From JBBSAT01 sp046351235 (GTDB lineage: Bacteria; Myxococcota_A; Polyangia; Polyangiales; Sandaracinaceae), in contig JAXLYV010000003.1 of assembly GCA_046351235.1 (NCBI GenBank), positions 620,001 to 684,000 of the forward strand: 64,000 nucleotides of DNA, in the 5' to 3' direction. A program made the position numbers and the translations under genes. Shown here one piece after another: positions 1 to 10,355 of this stretch. Below the pieces are notes generated by a model that was not told where the DNA came from, searched no databases, and saw only the letters and a list, made by a program, of their open reading frames with translations. Each line of letters opens with the position of its first letter. Position 1 is the stretch's first letter.

Positions 1-597
1 CACGGTCGTGGGCGGACGCCGCTCGCCGAGCGCGCGCGTCGTGATCGCCACGGGTGCGGAGACGGACGCGGGCGCCGGCGACGTGGCCGCCAGCCCTTCG
101 ACGTCGCGCTTCACGATGCGGCCGTGCGGCCCCGTACCGCGCACGCGCGCGAGATCGATCGAGCGCTCGCGCGCGATCTTCCGAACGAGCGGGGAGGCGG
201 CCACGCGCCCACCGGAGACGGGCGCCTCCGCGACCGGCGCCGCAGCGACCGGCGCGCTCTCCTTCGTCGGCTCGGGCGTCTTCGCCGGCGCCGCCGCGAC
301 GGCAACCGGCCCCGCGCCACCGCCCGCGGCCTGCGCCACGAGCGCGCTCACGTCCTCGCCCTTCTGGCCGAAGATCGCGACCGGCTGATCGGGCTTCAGC
401 GTGCTCCCCTCGGGCACGAGGATCTTCAGCAGCACCGCCTTGTCGAAGCTGCGCCACTCCATCGTGGCCTTGTCGGTCTCGATCTCCGCGACGAGGTCGT
501 CGATCCCGATCTCGTCGCCCTCTTCCTTGGCCCAGCGCGCGAGCGTCCCTTCTTCCATCGTGGGGGACAGCTTCGGCAGGCCGACGATCTTCGCCAT
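1..597 (-). CDS. pdhC: Dihydrolipoamide acetyltransferase (E2 of pyruvate dehydrogenase), N-terminal part
   Basis: This is the E2 core subunit of the 2-oxoacid dehydrogenase complex, which moves the acetyl group from E1 to CoA by means of a lipoyl arm. The gene runs off the left edge, so only 199 residues are visible. Residues 1-80 are a lipoyl domain (MAKIVGLPKLSPTMEEG) with the lipoylated lysine in ETDKAT at K43. An Ala/Pro-rich linker follows, then a peripheral-subunit-binding domain at about residues 131-163 (ASPLVRKIARERSID, GTGPHGRI). The catalytic domain lies outside the window. The ATG at 595-597 begins 22 bp after the E1-beta stop codon, and the E1 alpha-beta-E2 order fits pyruvate dehydrogenase. 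A branched-chain or acetoin dehydrogenase E2 is a less likely alternative. Confidence 0.9.
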   Translation of the reverse strand, partial: MAKIVGLPKLSPTMEEGTLARWAKEEGDEIGIDDLVAEIETDKATMEWRSFDKAVLLKILVPEGSTLKPDQPVAIFGQKGEDVSALVAQAAGGGAGPVAVAAAPAKTPEPTKESAPVAAAPVAEAPVSGGRVAASPLVRKIARERSIDLARVRGTGPHGRIVKRDVEGLAATSPAPASVSAPVAITTRALGERRPPTTV

Positions 598-619
598 AGC
601 TCGACTCGCTCTCTCGAAA

Positions 620-1603
620 TCAGACGTACAAGACTTTGCGGATCGCGTCCTCGATCCGCTGCGGCCCGACGATCACTTCGTTCTCGAGATGCGCCGCATA
701 CGGCATCGGCACGTCGAGGTTCGTCGCGCGCAGCACTGGCGCATCGAGGAAGTCGAAGGCATCGCGCTGCACGCGATCGACGATCTCGGCGCCCGGCCCG
801 CCGTACTCCCAGTGCTCGTGCACCACGACGCAGCGGTTCGTCTTCTTCACGCTCTCGACGATCGTGTCGTGGTCGAGCGGGCGCAGCGTACGCGGGTCGA
901 TGACCTCGAGCTCGATGCCCTCGGCCGAGAGCTTCTTCGCGAGCTCCATCACCACGTGGTACGGGCGCCCCCACACCACGACCGTGACGCTCGTGCCCTC
1001 GCGCGCGATGCGCGCTTTGCCGAAGGGAATCGTCTCGTCGGCGCTCTCGTCGGGCACCTCGCCCTTCATGCCGTAGAGCGTCTCGCCCTCGAGGAACACG
1101 ACCGGGTTGTCGTCGCGGATCGCCGTCTTCAGCAGGCCCTTCGCGTCGCGCGCCGTGGACGGATACACGACGTAGAGCCCGGGCACGTTCGTGTAGAACG
1201 GCGCGACGCAGTGCGAGTGCTGCGCACCGACCTGCCGCGCCGACGCGTTCGGGCCCCGGAACACCATCGGGATCCGGTACTGCCCCGCGCTCATCTGGTA
1301 CATCTTCGCCGCGTTGTTCACGATCTGATCGAAGGCGACGAGCGAGAAGTTCCACGTCATGAACTCGATGATCGGGCGAAGGCCCGTCATCGCCGCGCCG
1401 ACGCCGACGCCCGCGAAGCCCGCCTCGGCGATCGGCGTGTCGACCACGCGCTCCGGCCCGAACTCTTCGAGCAAGCCGCGCGTCACCTTGTAGGCGCCCT
1501 GGTAGTAGCCGACCTCTTCTCCCATCACGAAGACGCGCGGATCCCGGCGCATCTCCTCGGCCATCGCTTCCTTGAGCGCGTCGCGATACGTGATCTCGCG
1601 CAT
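620..1603 (-). CDS. pdhB: Pyruvate dehydrogenase E1 component, beta subunit
   Basis: This 327-residue protein is the beta subunit of the heterotetrameric E1 and helps form the thiamine-diphosphate site. It begins MREITYRDALKEAMAEEM and contains the family signatures FVMGEEVGYYQGAYKVT and DTPIAEAGFAGVGVGAAMTG. The C-terminal transketolase-like domain carries VIDPRTLRPLDHDTI. Its ATG at 1603 shares one base with the E1-alpha stop (TGATG), which fixes the start and indicates translational coupling. Longer upstream reading in the same frame overlaps pdhA and is not used. The length is normal for the family. Confidence 0.95.
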   Translation of the reverse strand: MREITYRDALKEAMAEEMRRDPRVFVMGEEVGYYQGAYKVTRGLLEEFGPERVVDTPIAEAGFAGVGVGAAMTGLRPIIEFMTWNFSLVAFDQIVNNAAKMYQMSAGQYRIPMVFRGPNASARQVGAQHSHCVAPFYTNVPGLYVVYPSTARDAKGLLKTAIRDDNPVVFLEGETLYGMKGEVPDESADETIPFGKARIAREGTSVTVVVWGRPYHVVMELAKKLSAEGIELEVIDPRTLRPLDHDTIVESVKKTNRCVVVHEHWEYGGPGAEIVDRVQRDAFDFLDAPVLRATNLDVPMPYAAHLENEVIVGPQRIEDAIRKVLYV

Positions 1604-2577
1604 CACGCCGCTCCCTTCGTCGCGCTCGGGGCGAGCACGAACTGATGCATCGCCTCGAGCGTCGCGGGCGCGCTCTCGTCGGCGAACTTCAGCGCGTCCT
1701 GCACCTGCTTCTCCACGTCCGCCTCGATGGCGACGAGCTCTTCTTCCTTCATGCCCGCCGCGAGCAGCTTGTCCCTCGCGATGCGCACGGGATCGCCCTG
1801 CTTCTTGCGCTCCTCGACCTCTTCGGGCGTGCGGTACTTGCCGGGGTCGCTCATCGAGTGCCCGCGGAAGCGGTACGTGATGATCTCGATCAGCGTCGGG
1901 CCGCCGCCGCTCCGCGCGCGCTCGACCGCGGCGCCGATGCGCTTCTTCACCTCGAGCACGTCCTGTCCCTCGAAGCGGTCGCGCGCCATCGCGTAGCCGG
2001 GCGCCTTGTCGGTGAGGTCCTTGGCCGGCATCGTCCGCTCGGTCGGCGTGCCCATCGAGTAGAGGTTGTTCTCGCAGACGAACACGGCGGGGAGCTTCCA
2101 GAGGCCCGCGAGCGAGAGCCCCTCGTGGAAGCCGCCGATGTTCGTGGCGCCCTCGCCGAAGAACGCGAGCGCGACGTCGTCGGTCTTCAGGTACTTGCTG
2201 CGGAACGCGGCGCCCGTCGCGAGCGCGACGTGGCCGCCCACGATGCCGTGGCCACCCATGAAGTTGTTCTTCGCGTCGAACATGTGCATCGAGCCGCCGA
2301 GGCCGCGCGAGCAACCGGTGTCCTTGCCGAAGAGTTCGGCCATGATCGCGCCGGGCGGCGTGCCCCGCACGAGCGCGAAGCCGTGATCACGGTACGTGGT
2401 GACGACGAAGTCGCTCTTGCGAATCGCCGCCTCGGTCCCGACCGCGATGGCTTCTTGCCCGATGTAGAGATGGAGGAAGCCGCCGATCTTGCCTTGGACG
2501 TAGGCACGGGCCGCTTCCTCTTCGAGCCGGCGGATCAGCTGCATCTTGCGGAACAGGGGCGTCAGCTCTTCCTTCAC
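1603..2577 (-). CDS. pdhA: Pyruvate dehydrogenase E1 component, alpha subunit
   Basis: This 324-residue protein is the thiamine-diphosphate-binding alpha subunit of E1, which decarboxylates pyruvate and passes the hydroxyethyl group to the E2 lipoyl arm. The N-terminal signature is FLHLYIGQEAIAVGTEAAI. The cofactor motif runs from FFGEGATNIGGFHEG to CENN, and the phosphorylation-loop region reads YRFRGHSMSDPGKYRT. The start is a GTG at 2577 preceded by an AGAGGA purine stretch. It is the first gene of the pdhA-pdhB-pdhC operon, and the promoter must lie in the gap before the terminator at 2733-2772. Confidence 0.95.
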   Translation of the reverse strand: MKEELTPLFRKMQLIRRLEEEAARAYVQGKIGGFLHLYIGQEAIAVGTEAAIRKSDFVVTTYRDHGFALVRGTPPGAIMAELFGKDTGCSRGLGGSMHMFDAKNNFMGGHGIVGGHVALATGAAFRSKYLKTDDVALAFFGEGATNIGGFHEGLSLAGLWKLPAVFVCENNLYSMGTPTERTMPAKDLTDKAPGYAMARDRFEGQDVLEVKKRIGAAVERARSGGGPTLIEIITYRFRGHSMSDPGKYRTPEEVEERKKQGDPVRIARDKLLAAGMKEEELVAIEADVEKQVQDALKFADESAPATLEAMHQFVLAPSATKGAA

Positions 2578-2732
2578 GATCCTCTTCCTCTTCGTCGCCT
2601 CGCGAGGCGTTCTTCGAGCGCGCGGGACGTTATCACGCGCCTCGCGCGTGGGCCGCGATCGAGGCGCGAAATCGTTCGGGTCTTTGGCGCACCGCGTCGA
2701 ACGCTCGCCCGAAGAGCGAGAGCGCTCGCCCG

Positions 2733-2772
2733 AAAAACGAAGAGCGCCTCCGAGTCTCCTCGGAAGCGCTCT
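2733..2772 (-). terminator. Intrinsic terminator for the DUF465 gene
   Basis: Read on the minus strand, two arms of about 14 bp (AGAGCGC...CCGAG paired with CTCGG...GCGCTCT, one mismatch) close on a 3-5 nt loop. They are followed by TTCGTTTTT, which is the stem plus U-tract of a rho-independent terminator. It sits 27 bp downstream of the DUF465 stop codon and separates that gene from the pdh operon. Confidence 0.8.
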
Positions 2773-2798
2773 GCGAGCCGATCGCTCGTGTCGCTCGC

Positions 2799-2987
2799 TC
2801 AGCCGCTGCGCAAGGTGGCGATGGCATCCTTGGTGGCGAGCTTCTCCTTCTTGAGCTTCGCTAGGTCGGACTGCTCGCCGCTGCTCAAGAAGACGCGGGC
2901 CTCGTACTCGGCGACCCGTTCCTTCAGCTTCGAATGACGACGCTGCAGGCGATCCAGATCCTTCTCCCGACTATCCGCATTCGCCAT
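2799..2987 (-). CDS. Small coiled-coil DUF465 (YdcH-like) protein
   Basis: This protein of 62 residues matches the DUF465 pattern, with a helical HSKLKERVAEYEARVFLS half followed by DLAKLKKEKLATKDAIATL. The family forms short antiparallel coiled coils and its function is not established. A GGAGGT sequence sits just upstream of the ATG at 2987. The gene has its own terminator and lies divergent from the LolA-like gene, so it appears to be monocistronic. The assignment rests on the characteristic LS...E..L..LKKEKL..KD.I pattern. Confidence 0.8.
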   Translation of the reverse strand: MANADSREKDLDRLQRRHSKLKERVAEYEARVFLSSGEQSDLAKLKKEKLATKDAIATLRSG

Positions 2988-3053
2988 GGGACCTCCATCT
3001 TGCTGAACGCTTCACTGGAGAACCACGATTCCGTGACAAGGAAGATGCGACCG

Positions 3054-3770
3054 ATGAAGAGGATGCTACCGACGTTCGCGCGGCGGATCAACCGCGGACG
3101 AGCCTGGAAACAGGGCGCATCCGTGATGTTCCTCGCGCTCGCGACCCTCGCATCTACCGTGCCGACGCGCGCACAAGACACCGGAGCGTCACAAGCAATG
3201 GTCGTGCTCGACCGGGCCCTGGCCTTCCTCCGGGCGCATCCGCGCGTGCAGGGCCAGTTCGAGCACCGCTACCTCGACCGGGATCGCACGGTGGATCTCC
3301 GCAGCCGCGGGCGATTCGCGCTGCAGCTTCCGCAGGTCGGCATCACCTTCGAGGGGGACGACGCAGCGCCCACGCGCATCGCGATCGACGGCACGAGCGC
3401 GCGCCTGCTCCAGCCGAGGGAGGGCGAAGCGCCCCTTCTCCTGTCGTTTCGCCTCGACACGACGCCCCTGCCGCCGCTGCTCGCGGTGCTCGACGGCACC
3501 ACGCCTCTCGAGAGCGCGTTCGCCGTGCGGCGGATCGCGACGGACGACGGGAGCGACGTCGTCGAGCTGAGACCCACCGACGCAGCCTCGCAGGTCGATC
3601 GGATCTGGCTCGAGGTCGCGGCGACCGGCGCGCCGACGAGACTGCTCGTCGTCGACTGGCGTGGCGCCACGCATCGCGTGACGTTCGAGCGCATCACGAC
3701 GCCGGCGCGACTGCCGGCGAGCTTGCTCGCTCCGACGTTCCCGGCCGACGCGATCCTCGTCGAGCCCTAG
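3054..3770 (+). CDS. LolA-like periplasmic (lipoprotein carrier) protein
   Basis: The protein has 238 residues from the chosen ATG. It begins with a basic stretch and a hydrophobic segment (ASVMFLALATLASTVPTRAQ) ending in a probable signal peptidase I site, so it should be exported. The mature part starts with a helix and the motif HPRVQGQFEHRYLDRDR, followed by alternating beta strands, as in LolA/LolB-like or DUF1571 half-barrel proteins that shield lipid. The start at 3054 is preferred because AAGGAAG ends 9 bases upstream; ATGs at 3045 and 3063 are alternatives. LolA is the best fold guess, and lipoprotein carriage itself is inferred. Confidence 0.6.
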   Translation: MKRMLPTFARRINRGRAWKQGASVMFLALATLASTVPTRAQDTGASQAMVVLDRALAFLRAHPRVQGQFEHRYLDRDRTVDLRSRGRFALQLPQVGITFEGDDAAPTRIAIDGTSARLLQPREGEAPLLLSFRLDTTPLPPLLAVLDGTTPLESAFAVRRIATDDGSDVVELRPTDAASQVDRIWLEVAATGAPTRLLVVDWRGATHRVTFERITTPARLPASLLAPTFPADAILVEP

Positions 3771-3794
3771 AGCGCCGGTTCATTCGAGAGCGTC

Positions 3795-3922
3795 ATGAAA
3801 TCCGAGCATTTCGCGTCAGGTCCGAGCGCGCCCGGAGCCGCGGAACGAGGCGTACTCGAAGTACGCCGCAGTGAGCAGCGAGGACGTAAGCCGGAGCTGG
3901 CGTGAAAGGCGCTGGATTTCAT
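3795..3922. repeat. 128-bp palindromic, MITE-like element
   Basis: A 9-bp perfect terminal inverted repeat (ATGAAATCC at 3795-3803, GGATTTCAT at 3914-3922) bounds a sequence that folds on itself imperfectly over its whole length. The centre is the near-palindrome GCGTACTCGAAGTACGC. The structure resembles a REP or miniature inverted-repeat element. Read on the minus strand, it supplies the last ~35 codons and the stop codon of the GT4 gene. No second copy was found in this window. Confidence 0.6.
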
Positions 3923-5081
3923 AGCGATTCAAATGGATCGGTGCTCTAGCACCCTCTTCGAGCCACGCCTCGAAGCGCGCCGCCACGCGATCGGCGCCGA
4001 ACGCCTCGCCCGCGAAGCGCGCGGCGCGCGATGCCGCGAGGAGCCGCTGCGCATCGCCGGCATAGGTGGCGAGCGCCGACCGCACGAAGGCCGGCGTCGC
4101 GTCGTCGGCGAGCAAGCCCGCGCCCGACGGGACGACCTCGCCGATGCCCGAGATCCGGGAGCCGACGATCGGGAGCCCGGCGCGCAGCGCTTCGAGCACG
4201 CTCGTCGGCGTTCCTTCGACGCGCGCGCCGAGCGCGCGCGAGGGCGCGACGAGCACGTCGGCCGCGGCGAGGTATGCGCCGAGCGCGTCCCCGCTCACGT
4301 GACCGACGAAGCGCACGGGGGCTGCGAGCGAGGTGGCCAGACGCTCGAGCTCGCTTCGCTCGGGGCCATCCCCGGCGACCACGAGCGTGAGCCCGCTCGT
4401 GCCGGCGACGGCGCGGATCGCGGCGTCTACGCCCTTGATGGGCACGAGGCGCGAGAGCGAGAGCGCGACGAAGCCGTCGAGGCCCAGGCGCGCGCGCGCG
4501 TCGTTCCGCGAGAGCGACGGACGCGCGTCGTCGGCGATCGGCATCGGCTGCACGATGGCTTCCGGCGCCTCGAGCCGCGCAGCGAGCGCGGTCGAGACGC
4601 AGACGAGGCGCGCACCCGATCGCCGCACGCGCGCCGCGAGCCCAGGAACCGACGCCGCCACGTGCACGTCGGTGCCGTGCGCGACGGCCACGTGCGGGCG
4701 ACCGGCCGCGAAGCGCGCGGCGACGAGCGTCGTCGGGACCACGAAGTGGCTGACGATCGCGTCCCATCGCGCATGCTGCGCGCGCAGCGCGTGCGCGAGC
4801 GCGAGCGGGAACGAGAGCGCGCCGGGCCAGGCGAGCGGATCGCGCGCGAGGTTGTCGGGCGCGCCGAACCGGCCGAAGGTGCGCTCGAGCGCCGCCGGCG
4901 CGTAGCGGACGCGATGGACGTCGATGCCGGCATCGAGCGCGTCTTGGCGGCCGACCGAGGGCGCGACGACCTCGAGCGCGTGCCCGCGCCGCGCGAGCCC
5001 GACGGCGAGCGTGCGCACGAAGCGCCCGGCCGCGTCGTCCTCGTGCGACGGATAGCTGGTCGTGATCATCCCGACGCGCAC
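3816..5081 (-). CDS. Family 4 glycosyltransferase
   Basis: This 421-residue GT-B fold glycosyltransferase probably transfers a nucleotide-activated sugar to a cell-surface glycan. The N-terminal half has MITTSYPSHEDDAAGRFVRT. The GT4 C-terminal half has LSLSRLVPIKGVDAAIRAV, VVAGDGPERSELERLA and the E-x7-E region EGTPTSVLEALRAGLPIVGS. It starts with GTG, 3 bp after the stop of the GT2 gene, so the two are cotranscribed. The terminal ~35 residues (from about YEIQRLSRQLRLTSS) are encoded by the palindromic element at 3795-3922 and look foreign to the family. The sugar and acceptor cannot be told from sequence. Confidence 0.88.
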   Translation of the reverse strand: MRVGMITTSYPSHEDDAAGRFVRTLAVGLARRGHALEVVAPSVGRQDALDAGIDVHRVRYAPAALERTFGRFGAPDNLARDPLAWPGALSFPLALAHALRAQHARWDAIVSHFVVPTTLVAARFAAGRPHVAVAHGTDVHVAASVPGLAARVRRSGARLVCVSTALAARLEAPEAIVQPMPIADDARPSLSRNDARARLGLDGFVALSLSRLVPIKGVDAAIRAVAGTSGLTLVVAGDGPERSELERLATSLAAPVRFVGHVSGDALGAYLAAADVLVAPSRALGARVEGTPTSVLEALRAGLPIVGSRISGIGEVVPSGAGLLADDATPAFVRSALATYAGDAQRLLAASRAARFAGEAFGADRVAARFEAWLEEGARAPIHLNRYEIQRLSRQLRLTSSLLTAAYFEYASFRGSGRART

Positions 5082-5084
5082 GCG

Positions 5085-5825
5085 TCACTCCGCCGGCTGC
5101 GCCGCCGCGTCGTCGCGCGTCCGCAGATGGCGCCGCGCGCCCGCGCGCAAGATGACGCCGGGGATCACCACGAGCCCCTCCCAGAGGCCGATGCCGCTCT
5201 CTTCGCCGCGGTAGATCGGGCGCACCGGCACGTCGACGACGCGCAGGCCGGCCTCGGCCGCGCGTGCCAGCAGATCGTTCGGATAGCCGTAGCCGGGCCA
5301 GAGCGCGTCGAGATCGAGCCGGGCCGCCGCGCGCCGCGAGAGCGCCGTGTAGCCGCACTGCGAGTCCGAGATCGCCAGGCCCGTCACGGCCCGCGTGAGC
5401 GCGGAGAAGAGGAGATTGCCCGCGCGACGCGAGAGCGGCATCGCCCCGATCTCGCGGTGCGCGAGCCGATCGCCCTTGGCGTAGTCGGCCTCTCCGCGCA
5501 CGACGGGCGACGCCAGCCGCACGAGCTCGCCGGGATCCATCTGACCGTCGGCGCCCATGACCACCGCGACGTCGGCGCCGCGCTCGAACGCCGCACGGTA
5601 GCCGGTCGCGATGGCGGCGCCCACGCCACGGTTGCGTGCGTGCACGAGCAGGCGCACGCGCGCATCCCGCGACGCGCGCACGATCGCGCCCGTGCGGTCG
5701 GCGCTCCCGTCGTCGACGACCACGATGTCGTCGACGTCATCTGGTAGCGTTGCGAGGGTCGCACCGATGCGCTCTTGCTCGTCGTGCGCCGGGATCACGA
5801 CGGCGATGCGCTGGCCTCCGATCAT
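5085..5825 (-). CDS. Family 2 glycosyltransferase (polyprenyl-phosphate sugar transferase type)
   Basis: This 246-residue GT-A glycosyltransferase resembles DPM1/DPG-synthase enzymes that load a sugar onto polyprenyl phosphate. Visible motifs are VVIPAHDEQERIGATL, VVVDDGSADRTG, the metal-site region VMGADGQMDPGEL, DYAKGDRL and the acceptor-site region SDSQCGYTALSRRA. There are no strong membrane helices. It lies 27 bp downstream of glmS and 3 bp upstream of the GT4 gene, suggesting one transcript that links amino-sugar supply to glycan assembly. Confidence 0.88.
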   Translation of the reverse strand: MIGGQRIAVVIPAHDEQERIGATLATLPDDVDDIVVVDDGSADRTGAIVRASRDARVRLLVHARNRGVGAAIATGYRAAFERGADVAVVMGADGQMDPGELVRLASPVVRGEADYAKGDRLAHREIGAMPLSRRAGNLLFSALTRAVTGLAISDSQCGYTALSRRAAARLDLDALWPGYGYPNDLLARAAEAGLRVVDVPVRPIYRGEESGIGLWEGLVVIPGVILRAGARRHLRTRDDAAAQPAE

Positions 5826-5852
5826 CGGCGGGTCCCTACCCTCGCGCCGTCG

Positions 5853-7688
<1,836 letters not shown>

Positions 7689-7762
7689 GCCGTCTTGGTA
7701 GCACGTACGGCACCCGAGCGTTCATTCCCGGGCCGGAAGGCGGGCCTGGACCGGGCCTCCGC

Positions 7763-8533
7763 TCAGAAGGTGAGGGTCAGCCCCAGCGGCGAGACACGCA
7801 GGCGGGCCGTGACCGAGGGCCCGTGACCGACGTCGAGCGCGTAGAGCGTCCAGGCGGTCGCGGAGCAGAGCGCAGCCACGATGGCGGAGACGAAGAGAAC
7901 GTTGGTCGCCGTGACGAGCCCGGGGGCGCCCGAGGCGTCGATCTCCGCGCGCGGGCACCCCGCGGCCCCGCACCGCGCGTCGAGCTGCGCGTACTGATCG
8001 TTCGCGACCGCCCAGGTCACGCCCGCACCGATGCCCACCGCGAGCGCGAGGCCGCCCGCGAGCCAGCCCCCGAGCTCGAAGAGAGGGCGCATCGACGCGG
8101 ACGACGGAGAGGCGGGGGCCGCCTGAGCGTCCGGCATCGGCATCGGTGCCGGCTGGGGTGCCCAGCGACGCTCGTCGAGCGCGGCCTGGAGCACCTCGAT
8201 CCGCCGCTCGACCTCGGCGCGATTCTCCGCGTCGGGCACGGCCTCGAGGTAGCGCCGGAACGCATCGAGCGCCTCGCCGTCGCGGCGCAACCGATCGTGC
8301 ACGAGCCCGATGTTGAACAGGATGATCGACCTCCCGCTGAGCTCGTAGCTTCGCTCGAAGTCGGCGAGCGCCTCTTCGTAGCGCTGGTCGTCGAACGCGA
8401 GCCGGCCGGACTCGAAGCGCGCCCGCGCCTCGCGATCCGCCGAGGACGCCGTGGCGTCGGGGGGCGACTGCGCGAGCGCGGGGGACGCGAAGGCGAGCGC
8501 GACGAGCGCGAGCACGGACACGCGCCCCGGCAT
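7763..8533 (-). CDS. TPR-containing exported protein with C-terminal membrane helices
   Basis: The chosen ATG gives 256 residues. A signal peptide (VSVLALVALAFASPALAQ) is followed by a short TPR region, about residues 30-110 (FESGRLAFDDQRYEEALADFERSYEL). A Pro/Ala linker and two hydrophobic segments follow (LGGWLAGGLALAVGIGAGVTW and VLFVSAIVAALCSATAWTLYAL). This TPR-plus-membrane layout recurs in myxobacterial lipoprotein clusters, but its function is unknown. The ATG lies 2 bp after the stop of the upstream Cys-rich lipoprotein gene, so the pair is cotranscribed and likely coupled. Confidence 0.75.
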   Translation of the reverse strand: MPGRVSVLALVALAFASPALAQSPPDATASSADREARARFESGRLAFDDQRYEEALADFERSYELSGRSIILFNIGLVHDRLRRDGEALDAFRRYLEAVPDAENRAEVERRIEVLQAALDERRWAPQPAPMPMPDAQAAPASPSSASMRPLFELGGWLAGGLALAVGIGAGVTWAVANDQYAQLDARCGAAGCPRAEIDASGAPGLVTATNVLFVSAIVAALCSATAWTLYALDVGHGPSVTARLRVSPLGLTLTF

Positions 8534-8535
8534 GC

Positions 8536-9270
8536 TCAGTACGTGCACGTTCCTCCGATGCATTGCTGACCGGCCGCGCACTGCGAGCCCGCGGTGCACC
8601 GGCAGATGCCCCCGCTGCACGTCTGGCCCGGCGGGCAGCCGCCGTTGGTGTCGCAGAGGCAGCGAGGCTCGCCCGTGCCCGTGCACGAGTACTCCTCGCA
8701 GCCGAGCCCGCAGCCGGCGCAGTTGCCGCTGTCGCGCAAGCCCGAACAGCGCCCGTAGCAGCACCGCCCCGTCGAGCACGGCGTCGCGTCGGGGAGCGCG
8801 GCGACGGCCCGGCATCCTCCGGGCTCGACGCACGCGACCGTCGCGCACTCCATCGGCGCGCACGTGATCGGCGTCCCTTCGCAGTCCTGCGCGAGCGTGC
8901 AGACGTCGTTCGTGGTGCACGCGCGACCGTCGTCGCACGGTGCTCCGAGGCAGGTGGGATCGCTGCAGTCGAGCACGGGACATGCGACGGCTGCGTCCGC
9001 GGGTGGGACCGCCGCGTCGTCGGCCTGCGCTGCGTCGCCGACGCGTTCCGCGTCGAGCCCTGCGTCGCTGCTCGCGCTCGCGTCGACCGCGACGTGCGCA
9101 TCCTCGGGTGGGTGGGTGCCGCCATCTCGTCCGCTCGCGTCCACCCTGCTCGCATCGGTCGATGCGTCGATCGCCGGGCCGCGCCCGCGCTCGAGCGCAT
9201 CGAAGTCGAGCGCACAGCCCGGGAGGGCGAGGCCGACGGCGAGCCACGTGAGCGCGTGGGTGACGTCCAT
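8536..9270 (-). CDS. Cys-rich surface lipoprotein
   Basis: This 244-residue protein has a lipoprotein signal peptide (LAVGLALPGC, lipid on C19 or nearby). An Asp/Ala/Ser-rich stretch (repeated DAS/DAG/DAA) follows, typical of myxobacterial outer-membrane lipoproteins. About 130 residues with roughly thirty cysteines come next in EGF- or Dickkopf-like spacing (CPVLDCSDPTCLGAPCDDG, CCYGRCSG, CLCDTNGGCPPGQTC). The cysteines are probably disulfide-bonded outside the cell. The function is not known. It is the upstream partner of the TPR protein. Confidence 0.75.
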   Translation of the reverse strand: MDVTHALTWLAVGLALPGCALDFDALERGRGPAIDASTDASRVDASGRDGGTHPPEDAHVAVDASASSDAGLDAERVGDAAQADDAAVPPADAAVACPVLDCSDPTCLGAPCDDGRACTTNDVCTLAQDCEGTPITCAPMECATVACVEPGGCRAVAALPDATPCSTGRCCYGRCSGLRDSGNCAGCGLGCEEYSCTGTGEPRCLCDTNGGCPPGQTCSGGICRCTAGSQCAAGQQCIGGTCTY

Positions 9271-9362
9271 GGTCCGTGGTCTCTACGAGCCGACGTCCCG
9301 AGCGGATCGAGTCGCCGCGAGCTGCGCTTCCGGGAGGGGGACGTGGGGAGCCGACGGGCGCG

Positions 9363-10295
9363 TCAGCGAGCGCGAGCGCTCGATCGCGTGACGGGATACG
9401 CCTCGCGCACGATCTCCGCGACGCTGCGGAGCGCCGGCTCCACGGCCGAGCGCCGGCGCCAGACGAGCGCGATCGTGCGCTGCGCGGAGGGCACGGCGAT
9501 GGGGCGGGTCGCGAGGCCGGCCGCGCGCGCCTCGGTCGGCGCGGAGAGAGCGGGCAGAAGCGTGATGCCGGCGCCGCCCGCGACCATCTGGACGAGGGTC
9601 GCGAGGCTCGTCGCCCGCAGCTCCGACTCGTGGGCCCGCGCGCGCGTGCAGACCTCGAGCGCCTGATCCCGGAAGCAGTGACCGTCGTCGAGCAGCAGGA
9701 CGTCGTCGCGCCGCAGCTCGGAGCCCGCGACGGGCGCTGCGCCCTCGGCGAGCGGATGGTTGCGCGGCACGGCGAGCAGGAACCGGTCGACCGCGATCGT
9801 CTCGTGCACGAGCTCGCTCATCGAGCCGTCCAGCGCGAGCAGCGCGGCGTCGAGCTCGCCGGCATCGAGCGCCGCGAGCAAGGTCGCGGTCTTGTCCTCG
9901 CGCCAGGCGATCCGCAGCCGCGGGAGCTTCGCGCGCAGCCGCGGCGCGACGCTGGGAAGAAGGTAGGGCGAGATCGTCGGGATCACACCGATGCGCAGCG
10001 GGCCGGAGAGCGGGTCGCTCGCACGCCGTGCGGCGACGCCGAGATCGTCGGCCTGGACGAGGAGCGCGCGGGCCCGCTCGAGCAGCGCGCGGCCCGCCGC
10101 CGTCACGAGCACGCGCCTCTGGCCCCGCTCGAACAGGCGCGTGCCGAGCGCGTCCTCGAGCTGCGCGATCTGCGCGCTCAAGGACGGCTGCGCGACACGG
10201 CAGCGCTCGGCGGCCTTCCGGAACGAGAGCTCGTCGGCCACCGCGACCGCGTACTGCAGCTGGCGGAGGGTGAAGGGATGCGGAGCGCCGTGCAT
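9363..10295 (-). CDS. oxyR: LysR-family peroxide sensor OxyR
   Basis: This 310-residue LysR-type regulator has its helix-turn-helix at about residues 8-66 (FTLRQLQYAVAVADELSFRKAAERC). The effector domain carries the OxyR redox signature GHCFRDQALEVC with C207 and C216. They are spaced exactly like C199 and C208 of E. coli OxyR, the pair that forms a disulfide on reaction with hydrogen peroxide. The ATG at 10295 gives the standard LysR N-terminus; the longer same-frame reading would overlap the divergent kinase gene. The 70-bp intergenic region to that kinase should hold the OxyR autoregulatory site. Confidence 0.88.
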   Translation of the reverse strand: MHGAPHPFTLRQLQYAVAVADELSFRKAAERCRVAQPSLSAQIAQLEDALGTRLFERGQRRVLVTAAGRALLERARALLVQADDLGVAARRASDPLSGPLRIGVIPTISPYLLPSVAPRLRAKLPRLRIAWREDKTATLLAALDAGELDAALLALDGSMSELVHETIAVDRFLLAVPRNHPLAEGAAPVAGSELRRDDVLLLDDGHCFRDQALEVCTRARAHESELRATSLATLVQMVAGGAGITLLPALSAPTEARAAGLATRPIAVPSAQRTIALVWRRRSAVEPALRSVAEIVREAYPVTRSSARAR

Positions 10296-10326
10296 TCGGG
10301 CGAACCCTACCAGCCCCGCGGCATGG

Positions 10327-10355
10327 CTGACGTCCTCGCGCGGAACGACTACGCT
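10327..10355 (+). promoter_or_regulatory. Candidate sigma-70 promoter for the first Ser/Thr kinase
   Basis: CTGACG (10327-10332) and TACGCT (10350-10355) are separated by 17 bp. A transcript would begin about 3 bases before the ATG at 10365, so the mRNA would be almost leaderless. This supports 10365 over the in-frame ATG at 10323 as the kinase start. It lies in the oxyR-kinase divergent gap. The match is weak in the -10 box. Confidence 0.4.

Noticed and set aside
7689..7762. glmS ribozyme or other riboswitch before glmS
   Set aside because: Only 74 bp separate glmS from the next gene end, and no ribozyme core sequence is recognisable.
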